Assembly (NCBI RefSeq): GCF_900109945.1
Contig: NZ_FOBX01000003.1
Location: 248,001-312,000, forward strand
Length of the DNA stretch: 64,000 bases
Direction of reading: 5' to 3'
Source: Bradyrhizobium sp. OK095
GTDB lineage: Bacteria > Pseudomonadota > Alphaproteobacteria > Rhizobiales > Xanthobacteraceae
In this document: in pieces, positions 35,656 through 43,707 of the stretch
How positions within the stretch are numbered: position 1 is the stretch's first letter
Layout of the letters: the number at the start of each line of letters is the position of its first letter
Program-made: the position numbers and the translations under genes
Notes under the pieces: generated by a model
What the model saw: only the letters and a program-made list of their open reading frames with translations
The model's database searches: none
Told to the model about the DNA's origin: nothing

Positions 35656-37047
35656 GTGTCCGACAGAAGATTGAATTCGGCCGAGGCGCGTGACATCGCG
35701 TTCCATCTGCATTCGCAGACCAATCCGCAGCGACATGCAGAAACCGGACCGTTGATCATGGCGCGCGGCGAGGGCGTCCATGTCTACGACGCGAGCGGCA
35801 AGCGTTATCTGGAAGCGATGGCCGGGCTCTGGTGCACCTCGCTCGGCTTTTCCGAGAAACGGCTCAAGGCGGCGGCAGCTGCGGCCTACGACAAGTTCGG
35901 CTTCTATCACAGCTTCAATCACAAGACGCCCGACAACACGATCGACCTCGCCGAGAAGCTGGTAGAGATTTCGCCGATCCCGGACGCACAGGCCTATTTC
36001 GCGACGTCCGGCTCGGAAGCCACCGAGACGATGGTGAAGCTCGCCTGGGTGTATCATGCGGTCCATGGCAAGCCCGGCAAGCGCAAGATCATCGCGCGCG
36101 ACCGCGGCTTCCATGGCTCGACGATCGTTGCGGCCTCGATGTGCGGTTTGCCCCGAATGCACCGCGAATTCGGCCTTCCGCTCGACGGCTTCCTGCACAC
36201 GCATTGCCCGGATGCCTATCGCGGCACCAGACCCGGCGAGAGCGAGCCGGCTTTCGTCGATCGCCTTGCAGCGGATCTCGAAGCGATGATCGTGGCCGAG
36301 GGACCTGATACGATCGCAGCCTTCATCGCCGAGCCGATCAACGCGGGCGGTGGCATCGTCGTGCCGCCAAAGGGATACTTCGCGAAAATCGAGGCGGTGC
36401 TGCGCCGTCACGACATTCTGGTGCTCGGCGACGAGGTGGTCTGCGGCTTTGGTCGCACCGGCAATTGGTTCGGCTGCGAGACGGTCGGCATGAAGCCGGA
36501 CATGGTGGCGCTCGCCAAGGGCATCACCTCGTCCTACTTCCCGATGTCGGCCGTGTTGCTGGGACGTCCGATCCGCGACGCGCTTGCGGAGATGAACAAG
36601 GGCGGCGAGCTGTTCGGCCACGGCTTTACCAATTCCGGACATCCGGTCGGCGCGGCCATCGCGCTCGAAACGCTGAAAATCTATCATGAGATGGATGTGG
36701 TGCCGCATGTCCGGCGCATGGGCGGTCGTCTCCGCACAGGGCTCGAGCAGATCGCGCGGGATTCGCGCATCGTCGGCCAGGTCAGGGGCGAAGGATTGAT
36801 GATCGGGGTCGAGCTGGTTGCTGAGCCCGCGACGCGGCGGGCGTTCGATCCCGCGCTGAAGGTCGGCGCGATGTTCGATGCGCTTGCGATCGAGAATGGC
36901 CTGATCATCCGCGCGATGGGCGACACGATCGGGTTCTGTCCGCCGCTGATCATCGACGAGGCCGGGGTCGACGAAGCGCTCGACCTGTTCGTGCGGACCT
37001 TGTCCCGCGCCGAAGCCAAGCTTGCCGAGAACCGTCCATCTTCGTAA
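35656..37047 (+). CDS. Class III PLP-dependent aminotransferase
   Basis: GTG start, 463 residues. The PLP lysine is K288 (MVALAKGITSSYFP), with D259 in LVLGDEVVCGFGRTGNWF and the phosphate-binding ATSGSEAT (about 116-123). The family transfers an amino group from omega-amino acids, amines or polyamines to pyruvate or 2-oxoglutarate. The nearest-looking types are beta-alanine/taurine/putrescine-pyruvate transaminases. First gene of the operon facing away from gntR. Confidence 0.92.
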   Translation: MSDRRLNSAEARDIAFHLHSQTNPQRHAETGPLIMARGEGVHVYDASGKRYLEAMAGLWCTSLGFSEKRLKAAAAAAYDKFGFYHSFNHKTPDNTIDLAEKLVEISPIPDAQAYFATSGSEATETMVKLAWVYHAVHGKPGKRKIIARDRGFHGSTIVAASMCGLPRMHREFGLPLDGFLHTHCPDAYRGTRPGESEPAFVDRLAADLEAMIVAEGPDTIAAFIAEPINAGGGIVVPPKGYFAKIEAVLRRHDILVLGDEVVCGFGRTGNWFGCETVGMKPDMVALAKGITSSYFPMSAVLLGRPIRDALAEMNKGGELFGHGFTNSGHPVGAAIALETLKIYHEMDVVPHVRRMGGRLRTGLEQIARDSRIVGQVRGEGLMIGVELVAEPATRRAFDPALKVGAMFDALAIENGLIIRAMGDTIGFCPPLIIDEAGVDEALDLFVRTLSRAEAKLAENRPSS

Positions 37048-37067
37048 TCCGTTGAGGAGACCATCAC

Positions 37068-38672
37068 ATGCGCCGTCGAGACCTGCTCCGATCCACCCTG
37101 GGCGCCGGTCTCGGCGTCGCCCTAAGCTCGACTTTTCCGATGCCGCGATTGGCCCGTGCGCAGGGTTCGCGCGTGCTGCGCTTCGTGCCACAGGCCGATG
37201 CGGCCATTCTCGATCCGATGATCACCACCGGTCTGGTCAACCGGAATCACGGCTTCCTGATCTGGGACACGCTCTACGGCGTCGATGAAAAATTCCAGGC
37301 TCAGCCGCAGATGGTCGCCGGCCACACCGTCGAGAACGACGGCAAGCTCTGGACCATGACCTTGCGCGACGGCTTGAAATTCCACGACGGCGAGCCCGTG
37401 CGCGGCCGCGACGTGGTGGCGAGCCTGAAACGCTGGGCCTCGCGCGATGCGTTCGGCAATTCGCTCTTCACTCTGGTCGACGAGCTCTCCGCGCCTGATG
37501 ACAAGACCGTGCGCTGGCGGCTCAAGTCGCCGTTTCCGCTGCTGCCGGAAGCGCTCGGCAAGGTCGGTGCCATCATCGCCTTCATCATGCCGGAGCGTCT
37601 CGCGCTGACCGACAGCGTCATGCCGGTCAAGGAGCTGATCGGGTCCGGTCCGTTCAAATTCCAGGCGGATCAGCACGTTCCCGGCGCGCGCCTGGTCTAC
37701 ACGCGCTTCGAGGGCTACGTGCCGCGCCCCGAGGGGACGCCGAGCCTGCTCGCCGGTCCGAAGGTCGCTTATTTCGACCGGGTCGAGTGGCTGGTCCTGC
37801 CGGATCCCGCGACGGCCGCGGCCGCGCTGCAGCAGGGTGAGATCGACTGGTGGGATCAGCCCATCGTCGATCTGTTGCCGAAGCTGAAGGCGAACAAGGC
37901 GCTCAATGTCGAGTTGCTCGATCCCATCGGCAATGTCGGCGTGCTGCGCTTCAATCACACGCAGCCGCCGTTTGACAACCCGGCCATCCGCCGCGCGGTG
38001 CTCTCGGCCATCAGCCAGCAGGAATTTATGTCCGCGATTGCGGGAGACGACACCAGTCTCTGGCGCGACAAGGTCGGCTTCTTCGCGCCCGGTGGCGTCA
38101 TGGCGAACGATGCCGGCATGGACGCGCTGACCGGCCCCCGCGACATCGCCGCCGCCGCCAAGGCCATCAAGGACGCCGGCTACAAGGGCGAGAAAGTGCT
38201 GCTGATGGCGCCGGGTGATTTCCCCGTCATCGGACAGATGAGCGAGGTCACCGCCGATCTGTTCCGCAAGCTCGGCTTCAACCTCGATTACGTGATGATG
38301 GACTGGGGCTCGATGCTGCGGCGCATGGGCAACCGCGAGACTCCGGACAAGGGCGGATACAGCGCCTTCTGCACCTATTCCGCCGGCGTCACGCAACTGA
38401 ACCCGTCAGCCCATAACTTCATCCGCGGCAGCGGTGACAAGGCGACCTTCGGCTGGGCCAAGAGCGAGAAGCTGGAGCAGCTTCGCGATTCCTGGTTTGC
38501 CGCGCCCGATGCCGCCGCGCAGACCAAGATCGGCATCGAGATGCAGAAGCAGTGCTTCATCGATGTCCCCTATGTGCCGCTTGGTGTCTTCTATCAGCCG
38601 ACCGCGTACAAGAAGAGCCTGACCGGCATGCTCAAGGGCCTGCCGTTGTTCTGGAACGTGCGCGGCGCCTGA
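37068..38672 (+). CDS. Family 5 ABC solute-binding protein (peptide/amine type), probable Tat substrate
   Basis: The protein has 534 residues. MRRRDLLRSTLGAGLGVALSS has a twin-arginine signal. The mature part is SBP family 5 (DppA/OppA): LRDGLKFHDGEPVRGRDVV and AALQQGEIDWWDQP are typical stretches. No permease or ATPase genes of this class are adjacent, so it must share a transporter coded elsewhere. It sits 20 bases after the aminotransferase and 10 before the DMFase-like gene. Confidence 0.9.
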   Translation: MRRRDLLRSTLGAGLGVALSSTFPMPRLARAQGSRVLRFVPQADAAILDPMITTGLVNRNHGFLIWDTLYGVDEKFQAQPQMVAGHTVENDGKLWTMTLRDGLKFHDGEPVRGRDVVASLKRWASRDAFGNSLFTLVDELSAPDDKTVRWRLKSPFPLLPEALGKVGAIIAFIMPERLALTDSVMPVKELIGSGPFKFQADQHVPGARLVYTRFEGYVPRPEGTPSLLAGPKVAYFDRVEWLVLPDPATAAAALQQGEIDWWDQPIVDLLPKLKANKALNVELLDPIGNVGVLRFNHTQPPFDNPAIRRAVLSAISQQEFMSAIAGDDTSLWRDKVGFFAPGGVMANDAGMDALTGPRDIAAAAKAIKDAGYKGEKVLLMAPGDFPVIGQMSEVTADLFRKLGFNLDYVMMDWGSMLRRMGNRETPDKGGYSAFCTYSAGVTQLNPSAHNFIRGSGDKATFGWAKSEKLEQLRDSWFAAPDAAAQTKIGIEMQKQCFIDVPYVPLGVFYQPTAYKKSLTGMLKGLPLFWNVRGA

Positions 38673-38682
38673 AGGATTTTCG

Positions 38683-40914
38683 ATGCTTCCAATCACCGGC
38701 TATGTGGACCGCTGGAGCGTGCGCCCCGGCGACGAGATCAAGTTCATGATCGCGGTCAAGGGTGGCGGCCGCTATTCGGCGCGGATCGCACGAATCATCT
38801 GCGGCGATCCAAACCCGAGGGGGCCTGGTTACCGCGAGATTCCGGTCAAGTGGGATCTCGAAGGCCAGCACGATGGCGTCGAGCAGACCATCGCCAAGGG
38901 CTCATGGGTCGACGTACCAGCACTGACTTTGCCGGCAGGTCCGATCGCCTTTGCCGCGACCGTCTGGCCGACCTTGCTCGCCGCGGGCCAGCAGGCCGTG
39001 CTGAATTTTGCCGGCGCCGGCGGCGCGCTGACGCTTGGCATCGGTGAAAGCGGCGCTTTCGCGCGGCTTGTAACCGGCGAGGGCACCGTCGAGGTTGAGA
39101 CCGGCATCGCGCTCACCGAGCGTGCCTGGCACGACATCGCCTGCCTGTTCGATCCCGCGACCGGATCGCTGGCGATTGCGCAGGCACCACGCAAAATCAG
39201 GCTCGACCGCGATGAGCGCACGACGAAAGCGCTGAGCGCACCAAAGGCCGCGTTGGCCGGCATGGGCACGGCGGCAATCGCGGCGGAGCGCGGAAGCCGG
39301 GGCGTGGTCCACCATTTCAACGGCAAGATCGAGCGGCCGCGCATCACCGATGGCGGCGCCGGTCTTGACGGCGTCATCGCCGCGCAGGCCTCCGGAACGG
39401 CGACCCCCTCCATCGCCGAATGGGATTTTTCCATCGGCATTCCGACCGATGCGGCGACCGATATCGGCGCCGTCAAGGCGCACGGCACCTGCATCAATCT
39501 GCCGACGCGGGCGATGACGGGCTCGCGCTGGACCGGCGGCGTGACGCATCGCTGGACGGAGGATCCAAAGCTTTGGGGCGCGATCCATTTCCATGATGAC
39601 GATATAGGCGATTCCGGCTGGCAGCCGTCGCTGACCTTCACCGTGCCTGAGGACTGGACAAGCGGCGTCTATGCGCTGCATCTCGACAAGGACGGCGCGC
39701 GCGACAATATCGTCTTCTATGTCCGCGCCAAGATACCAGGATCGCAGGCCAAGGTGGCGTTCCTCGCGCCGACCTTCAGTTACACGGTCTACAGCCAGTA
39801 TCAGAAGAAGGGCAGACAGGCCCTGATCACGGAACGCTCGCTGGCTTGGGGCGCGCTGGCGCAGGCGCCGGACGGCCATCCCGAGTACGGCGTCTCGCCC
39901 TACAATTTCCATTCGGACGGCAGCGGAGTGGTGATGTCGACCATGCGCCGGCCGCTGATCGACAAGCGCGTCAACCAGATCCATCTGGTCGATCCCAGCG
40001 ATGATGGTTCCGGCCTCTACTGGATCTCCGCCGACAGCGCCATCACCGATCTTCTCACGCGCAAGGGCATCGATTTCGAAGTCATCACCGATCACGACGT
40101 CCATGCCGAAGGCGTCGACCTGCTATCAAAATATTCCGTCGTTCTGACCGGCCAGCATCCGGAATATCATACGCATGAGACGCTCGATGCGCTCGGTGCT
40201 TACATCGGCAATGGCGGTCGCTTCATGTATCTCGGCGGCAACGGTTTCTACTGGAAAGTGGTGCCGCACGCGACAGGCACCTGGGCCTTCGAGCTGCGGC
40301 GCGCCGAGGGCGGCATCCGTCTGTGGGAGACGCTGCCCGGCGAGAGCTATCATGCGTTCGACGGCTCCTATGGCGGCCTCTGGCGACGGCTCGGCCGGCC
40401 GCCGCAGGCCCTGGTCGGCGTCGGCTTCAGCACGCAAGGAGAGTACAAGGGGTTTCCCTACACCTTCCTCGACGGCATTCTCGATTCCCGCGTCGCCTTC
40501 ATGCGCGAGGGGATCGAGGATCTGGCGAGCCCCGGTGCCAAGCTTGGCGAGCGCGGCTTCATGGGTGGCGGCGCCGCCGGCCACGAGCTCGACCGTGCGG
40601 ACACGCGCCTCGGCACGCCGCATCATGCGATCATCATCGGCCGGGCTGTTCTCGACGATCCGACCTATCAGCCCGTCAACGAAGAGCGCTGGGACCATAT
40701 CTGGCCGGCGTCGCGCGAGGAGATCATCCGCTCCGACTTGACCTTTTTCGAGACGCCGAACGGCGGCGCGGTGTTTTCGGTCGGCTCGATGAATTTCATC
40801 GGCGCCTTGCCGGTCGACGGCTACAACAATGTGGCGGCCCTGCTGGTGACCAATATTGTCAAACGCTTCGCTGATTCCACGCCGTTCCCGGTGCCGAAGG
40901 CCTCGACGGCCTAG
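38683..40914 (+). CDS. N,N-dimethylformamidase large-subunit-like amidohydrolase
   Basis: The protein has 743 residues, close to the DMFase beta subunit (about 760). An N-terminal region, then a concanavalin/LamG-like insert (about residues 75-225, including HHFNGKIERPRI), precede the catalytic part with conserved-looking FSYTVYSQY, YGVSPYNFHSDG, VLTGQHPEYHTHETL and MYLGGNGFYWKV. DMFase uses a mononuclear iron bound by two Tyr and one Glu. Candidates here are Y367 or Y370, Y402 or Y407, and E494, by spacing only. No DMFase-type small (alpha) subunit is next to it. The natural substrate is probably another small amide delivered by the upstream SBP. Confidence 0.85.
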   Translation: MLPITGYVDRWSVRPGDEIKFMIAVKGGGRYSARIARIICGDPNPRGPGYREIPVKWDLEGQHDGVEQTIAKGSWVDVPALTLPAGPIAFAATVWPTLLAAGQQAVLNFAGAGGALTLGIGESGAFARLVTGEGTVEVETGIALTERAWHDIACLFDPATGSLAIAQAPRKIRLDRDERTTKALSAPKAALAGMGTAAIAAERGSRGVVHHFNGKIERPRITDGGAGLDGVIAAQASGTATPSIAEWDFSIGIPTDAATDIGAVKAHGTCINLPTRAMTGSRWTGGVTHRWTEDPKLWGAIHFHDDDIGDSGWQPSLTFTVPEDWTSGVYALHLDKDGARDNIVFYVRAKIPGSQAKVAFLAPTFSYTVYSQYQKKGRQALITERSLAWGALAQAPDGHPEYGVSPYNFHSDGSGVVMSTMRRPLIDKRVNQIHLVDPSDDGSGLYWISADSAITDLLTRKGIDFEVITDHDVHAEGVDLLSKYSVVLTGQHPEYHTHETLDALGAYIGNGGRFMYLGGNGFYWKVVPHATGTWAFELRRAEGGIRLWETLPGESYHAFDGSYGGLWRRLGRPPQALVGVGFSTQGEYKGFPYTFLDGILDSRVAFMREGIEDLASPGAKLGERGFMGGGAAGHELDRADTRLGTPHHAIIIGRAVLDDPTYQPVNEERWDHIWPASREEIIRSDLTFFETPNGGAVFSVGSMNFIGALPVDGYNNVAALLVTNIVKRFADSTPFPVPKASTA

Positions 40915-41001
40915 CGTTGACGCGATGATGTTGCGCTCGGGTCGGCGCACGACTAGTCTTGGAAATTGTTAGAAAAACAAGACCAAGACCCAAGGTGACT
41001 G

Positions 41002-41529
41002 ATGGCCCGTATCATCTACAGCGACCCGATCGACGCGTCCGACCGCACCCGCGAAATTCTCGACAAGAACCGCCACGCCAACATTTTTCGCATGATGGCG
41101 CATTCGCCGAGCTATTTTGAGCAGTACTGCCGCCTCGGCGGCGCCATCCGCCACAAGGGCGAGCTCGATCCGGTCGTGCGCGAGTTGGCGATCACCCGCA
41201 CCGGCATCCTGTGCGAGGCGCCCTACGAGATCGTCGCGCACAAGCGCATCGGCAAGAATGTCGGCGTCACCGACGAGCAGAACGAGGCGCTCGAGAACTG
41301 GCAGGCAGCGACCTGTTTCAACGAGGTGCAGCGCGCCGCGCTCGCCTTCACCGATGAGATCGTGAAATTGAACAAGCCGACGGACGCGACCTTCAAGGCG
41401 ATCGCCGCGAAGCTGACGCACGCCGCATTGGTCGAGCTCCAGCTCTCGGTCGGCTTCTACATCATGACGTCGAAGTTTCTGGAGACGTTCGAGATCGATC
41501 TCCAGCCGGTCACGGAAGTGGTAGGGTAG
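41002..41529 (+). CDS. Carboxymuconolactone decarboxylase / AhpD-like family protein
   Basis: The protein has 175 residues with the CMD fold (ELAITRTGILCEAPYEIVAHKRIG and CFNEVQRAALAFTDEIVKL). The family's active CxxC or the ExxxxxC pattern is reduced here: one Cys in the core motif (LCEAPYE) and one in ATCFNE. Members act as decarboxylases or alkyl-peroxide reductases; the activity here is unknown. RBS AAGGTGA. It is 87 bases after the DMFase-like gene and may belong to the same operon. Confidence 0.87.
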   Translation: MARIIYSDPIDASDRTREILDKNRHANIFRMMAHSPSYFEQYCRLGGAIRHKGELDPVVRELAITRTGILCEAPYEIVAHKRIGKNVGVTDEQNEALENWQAATCFNEVQRAALAFTDEIVKLNKPTDATFKAIAAKLTHAALVELQLSVGFYIMTSKFLETFEIDLQPVTEVVG

Positions 41530-41547
41530 TCAAACGGGGCGAGGCCC

Positions 41548-41838
41548 ATGACCATCGACGATTATGCCGACTGGGCTGCGACGGTTGCGAAGGTCACTCG
41601 GCCGCCGACCAGCGAGCGGCTGTCCTATCTTGGTCTCGGTCTCGCCGGCGAATCCGGCGAGGTTGCCGAGCACATCAAGAAGCTGCTGCGTGACGGCACG
41701 CTCGATCAGGCCGCGATGGCCGAAGAGCTCGGCGACGTCGTCTACTACTGGGTCTGCCTGTGCGTCGCCCTGGGCCGCAAGCCGTCGGAGGTGCTTACGG
41801 CGAGCAGGGCGAAGATCAGCGCGAGACTCACACAATAG
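41548..41838 (+). CDS. MazG-like nucleotide pyrophosphohydrolase family protein
   Basis: The protein has 96 residues, one MazG-like all-alpha module. The metal-binding pattern is seen as GESGEVAEHIKK and AEELGDVVYYW (ExxE...ExxD). Such short single-domain forms hydrolyse abnormal NTPs or dCTP/dUTP. RBS GGCGAGG. It follows the CMD-family gene by 18 bases and ends 3 bases before the convergent glutaminase stop. Confidence 0.87.
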   Translation: MTIDDYADWAATVAKVTRPPTSERLSYLGLGLAGESGEVAEHIKKLLRDGTLDQAAMAEELGDVVYYWVCLCVALGRKPSEVLTASRAKISARLTQ

Positions 41839-41841
41839 GGC

Positions 41842-43686
41842 TCACGTCGACGTCAAAATATCCACCTTGGCGTTGGCGACGATCAGGCGATCGGCCAGGA
41901 GCTGCGCGAGGTTGCGCATGATTCGTTCGCTGGCGTGGGGATGCTGCTTGCGGAAGCGCTCGAAGTCTTTCAGGGGCACTTCAAAGGCGGTCGCCGCCAT
42001 GTCCGCGAACACGTCGGCAGACCGGGTCGCTTCAAGCAGCGCCATCTCGCCAAAAGCCATGCCCGCGGTCAGCGTCGCCAGCCGCACGCCGTCGGGCAGC
42101 GTGACGTGGACGGCACCGCTGCGCAGGAAATACAGTGTATCGGCGGGCTCGCCGGTGGTGACGATCTTCTCGCCCGAATGATGTGTCCGGATTGTGCTGA
42201 GCGAGGCCAGGTCAGTCAGCTCTTCGTCGCTGAGACCCGCCAGCAGTGGCTGCTCGGCAAGCTCCGTGGTCTCGTGAAAGTCGATGGAGCCACCATGGCG
42301 GTACACGATCTGGTCTTCAGCCCATTCGATCGCGGTGTCGAGCAGATAGAAGTCGCGGAGGTTCTTCAGTTCCGCGGTCCATTCGCGCAGCGTATTCCAT
42401 TCCTTCGAGGCGCGGCGGACTCCTGACAGCACCACGGTGACATTGAGCGTGGCCAACTCCTCGAACGCCTCCGCCACGAGCCGCGCGCCGGCCCGCGTGG
42501 TGGAGGTCACGCGATGCAGATCGAAGATCACGAATTGCGGCCGCGGCCGGCCCGCGAGCCGCCGCGAGACATAATCGACCGCGGACAGCGACAACGTGCC
42601 GACCAGCTCGATGACCCGCACCTCCTGCTCATGGGTCGCGAGAATCTCGCGCTCCTGCGGACGGCGGACGCGGCGGGACGGGCTCTTGCCGATGTCGTAA
42701 TCGGCGATGACGGCGTTACGGGCATCGTCGCTGCGGTTCAGCATGTGCAGATCGTAATGCGAGGACAGGGCTTCGCAGACCTTGATGCCGCGCACGCTGT
42801 TGCCGTGCTTGTCGAGCTTTGGCGAATAGCTGCCGAGCCCAAGCCGGGCAGGGAGCGCCGCCAGAATGCCGCCGCCGACGCCGCTCTTGGCGGGAATGCC
42901 GATCCGGTAGATCCATTCGCCGGCATAATCGTACATGCCCGAGGACGTCATCACCGACAGCGTGCGCGAGATCGCATACGGCGTCAGCACCTGCTCGCCC
43001 GTGACAGGATTGATACCGCGATTGGCGAGCGTCGCCGCCATCACCGCGATGTCGCGCGCGGTGACCAGCACCGCGCATTGCCGGAAATAGACGTCGAGGA
43101 CGCCGGCGACATTGTCCGAGATCACCGCATTGGTCTTGAGCAGATAGCCGATGGCGCGGTTGCGGTCGCCGGTCTGACTTTCGGAAGCGTAGACGGCCTC
43201 GTCCACCGCGAGATCGCGTCCGGCAAAGCGGCTGAGCGCGAGACGGATCTGCTCGAAGGCATCAGCGCCCTTGCTCTCGTGGATCAGCCCGGTGCAGGCG
43301 ATCGCGCCGGCATTGACCATCGGGTTGAACGGATGGTTGTCGGAATTGAGCCGGATCGAGTTGAAGGGATCGCCCGACGGCTCGACGCCGATCGCGCTCT
43401 CGACCTTGCCTGCGCCCAGAAGATCCAGCGCCAGCGCAAAGACAAACGGCTTCGACATCGACTGGATCGTGAAGGGCACCCTGGAGTCGCCGACTTCATA
43501 GACATGGCCGTCCAGCGTCGCCAGGCTGATGCCAAAATAGGCAGGATCGGCCTTGCTCAGCTCCGGAATGTAGTCCGCGACATGGCCGGACGTTTCGGCA
43601 GAGAATTCATTGAGGCAGGTGTCGAGAAACCGCAGCAAGGGCGGCTTTGAGCGGATCCAGGCGGAGGCGGGTGGCGAGTTGGTCAT
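41842..43686 (-). CDS. glsA: Glutaminase fused to STAS and cyclic-nucleotide-binding domains
   Basis: The ATG at 43686 (RBS GGGGCG) gives 614 residues; a longer frame to 43707 starts with TTG. Residues 1-310 are a class A (beta-lactamase-like) glutaminase with S76-x-x-K79 (TIQSMSKPF) and NPMVNAGAIACTGLI. A STAS domain follows at about 345-450 (IELVGTLSLSAVDYVSRRL, FDLHRVTSTTRAGARL). A cyclic-nucleotide-binding domain lies at about 475-600 (LLAGLSDEELTDLAS, FGEMALLEATRSADV). Glutamine to glutamate plus ammonia may thus be gated by a cNMP and by a STAS partner. It lies 21 bases after a TRAP permease in the same operon, so it probably works on the transported amino acid. Confidence 0.93.
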   Translation of the reverse strand: MTNSPPASAWIRSKPPLLRFLDTCLNEFSAETSGHVADYIPELSKADPAYFGISLATLDGHVYEVGDSRVPFTIQSMSKPFVFALALDLLGAGKVESAIGVEPSGDPFNSIRLNSDNHPFNPMVNAGAIACTGLIHESKGADAFEQIRLALSRFAGRDLAVDEAVYASESQTGDRNRAIGYLLKTNAVISDNVAGVLDVYFRQCAVLVTARDIAVMAATLANRGINPVTGEQVLTPYAISRTLSVMTSSGMYDYAGEWIYRIGIPAKSGVGGGILAALPARLGLGSYSPKLDKHGNSVRGIKVCEALSSHYDLHMLNRSDDARNAVIADYDIGKSPSRRVRRPQEREILATHEQEVRVIELVGTLSLSAVDYVSRRLAGRPRPQFVIFDLHRVTSTTRAGARLVAEAFEELATLNVTVVLSGVRRASKEWNTLREWTAELKNLRDFYLLDTAIEWAEDQIVYRHGGSIDFHETTELAEQPLLAGLSDEELTDLASLSTIRTHHSGEKIVTTGEPADTLYFLRSGAVHVTLPDGVRLATLTAGMAFGEMALLEATRSADVFADMAATAFEVPLKDFERFRKQHPHASERIMRNLAQLLADRLIVANAKVDILTST

Positions 43687-43707
43687 CGCCCCTGTTGTGC
43701 ATCGCAA

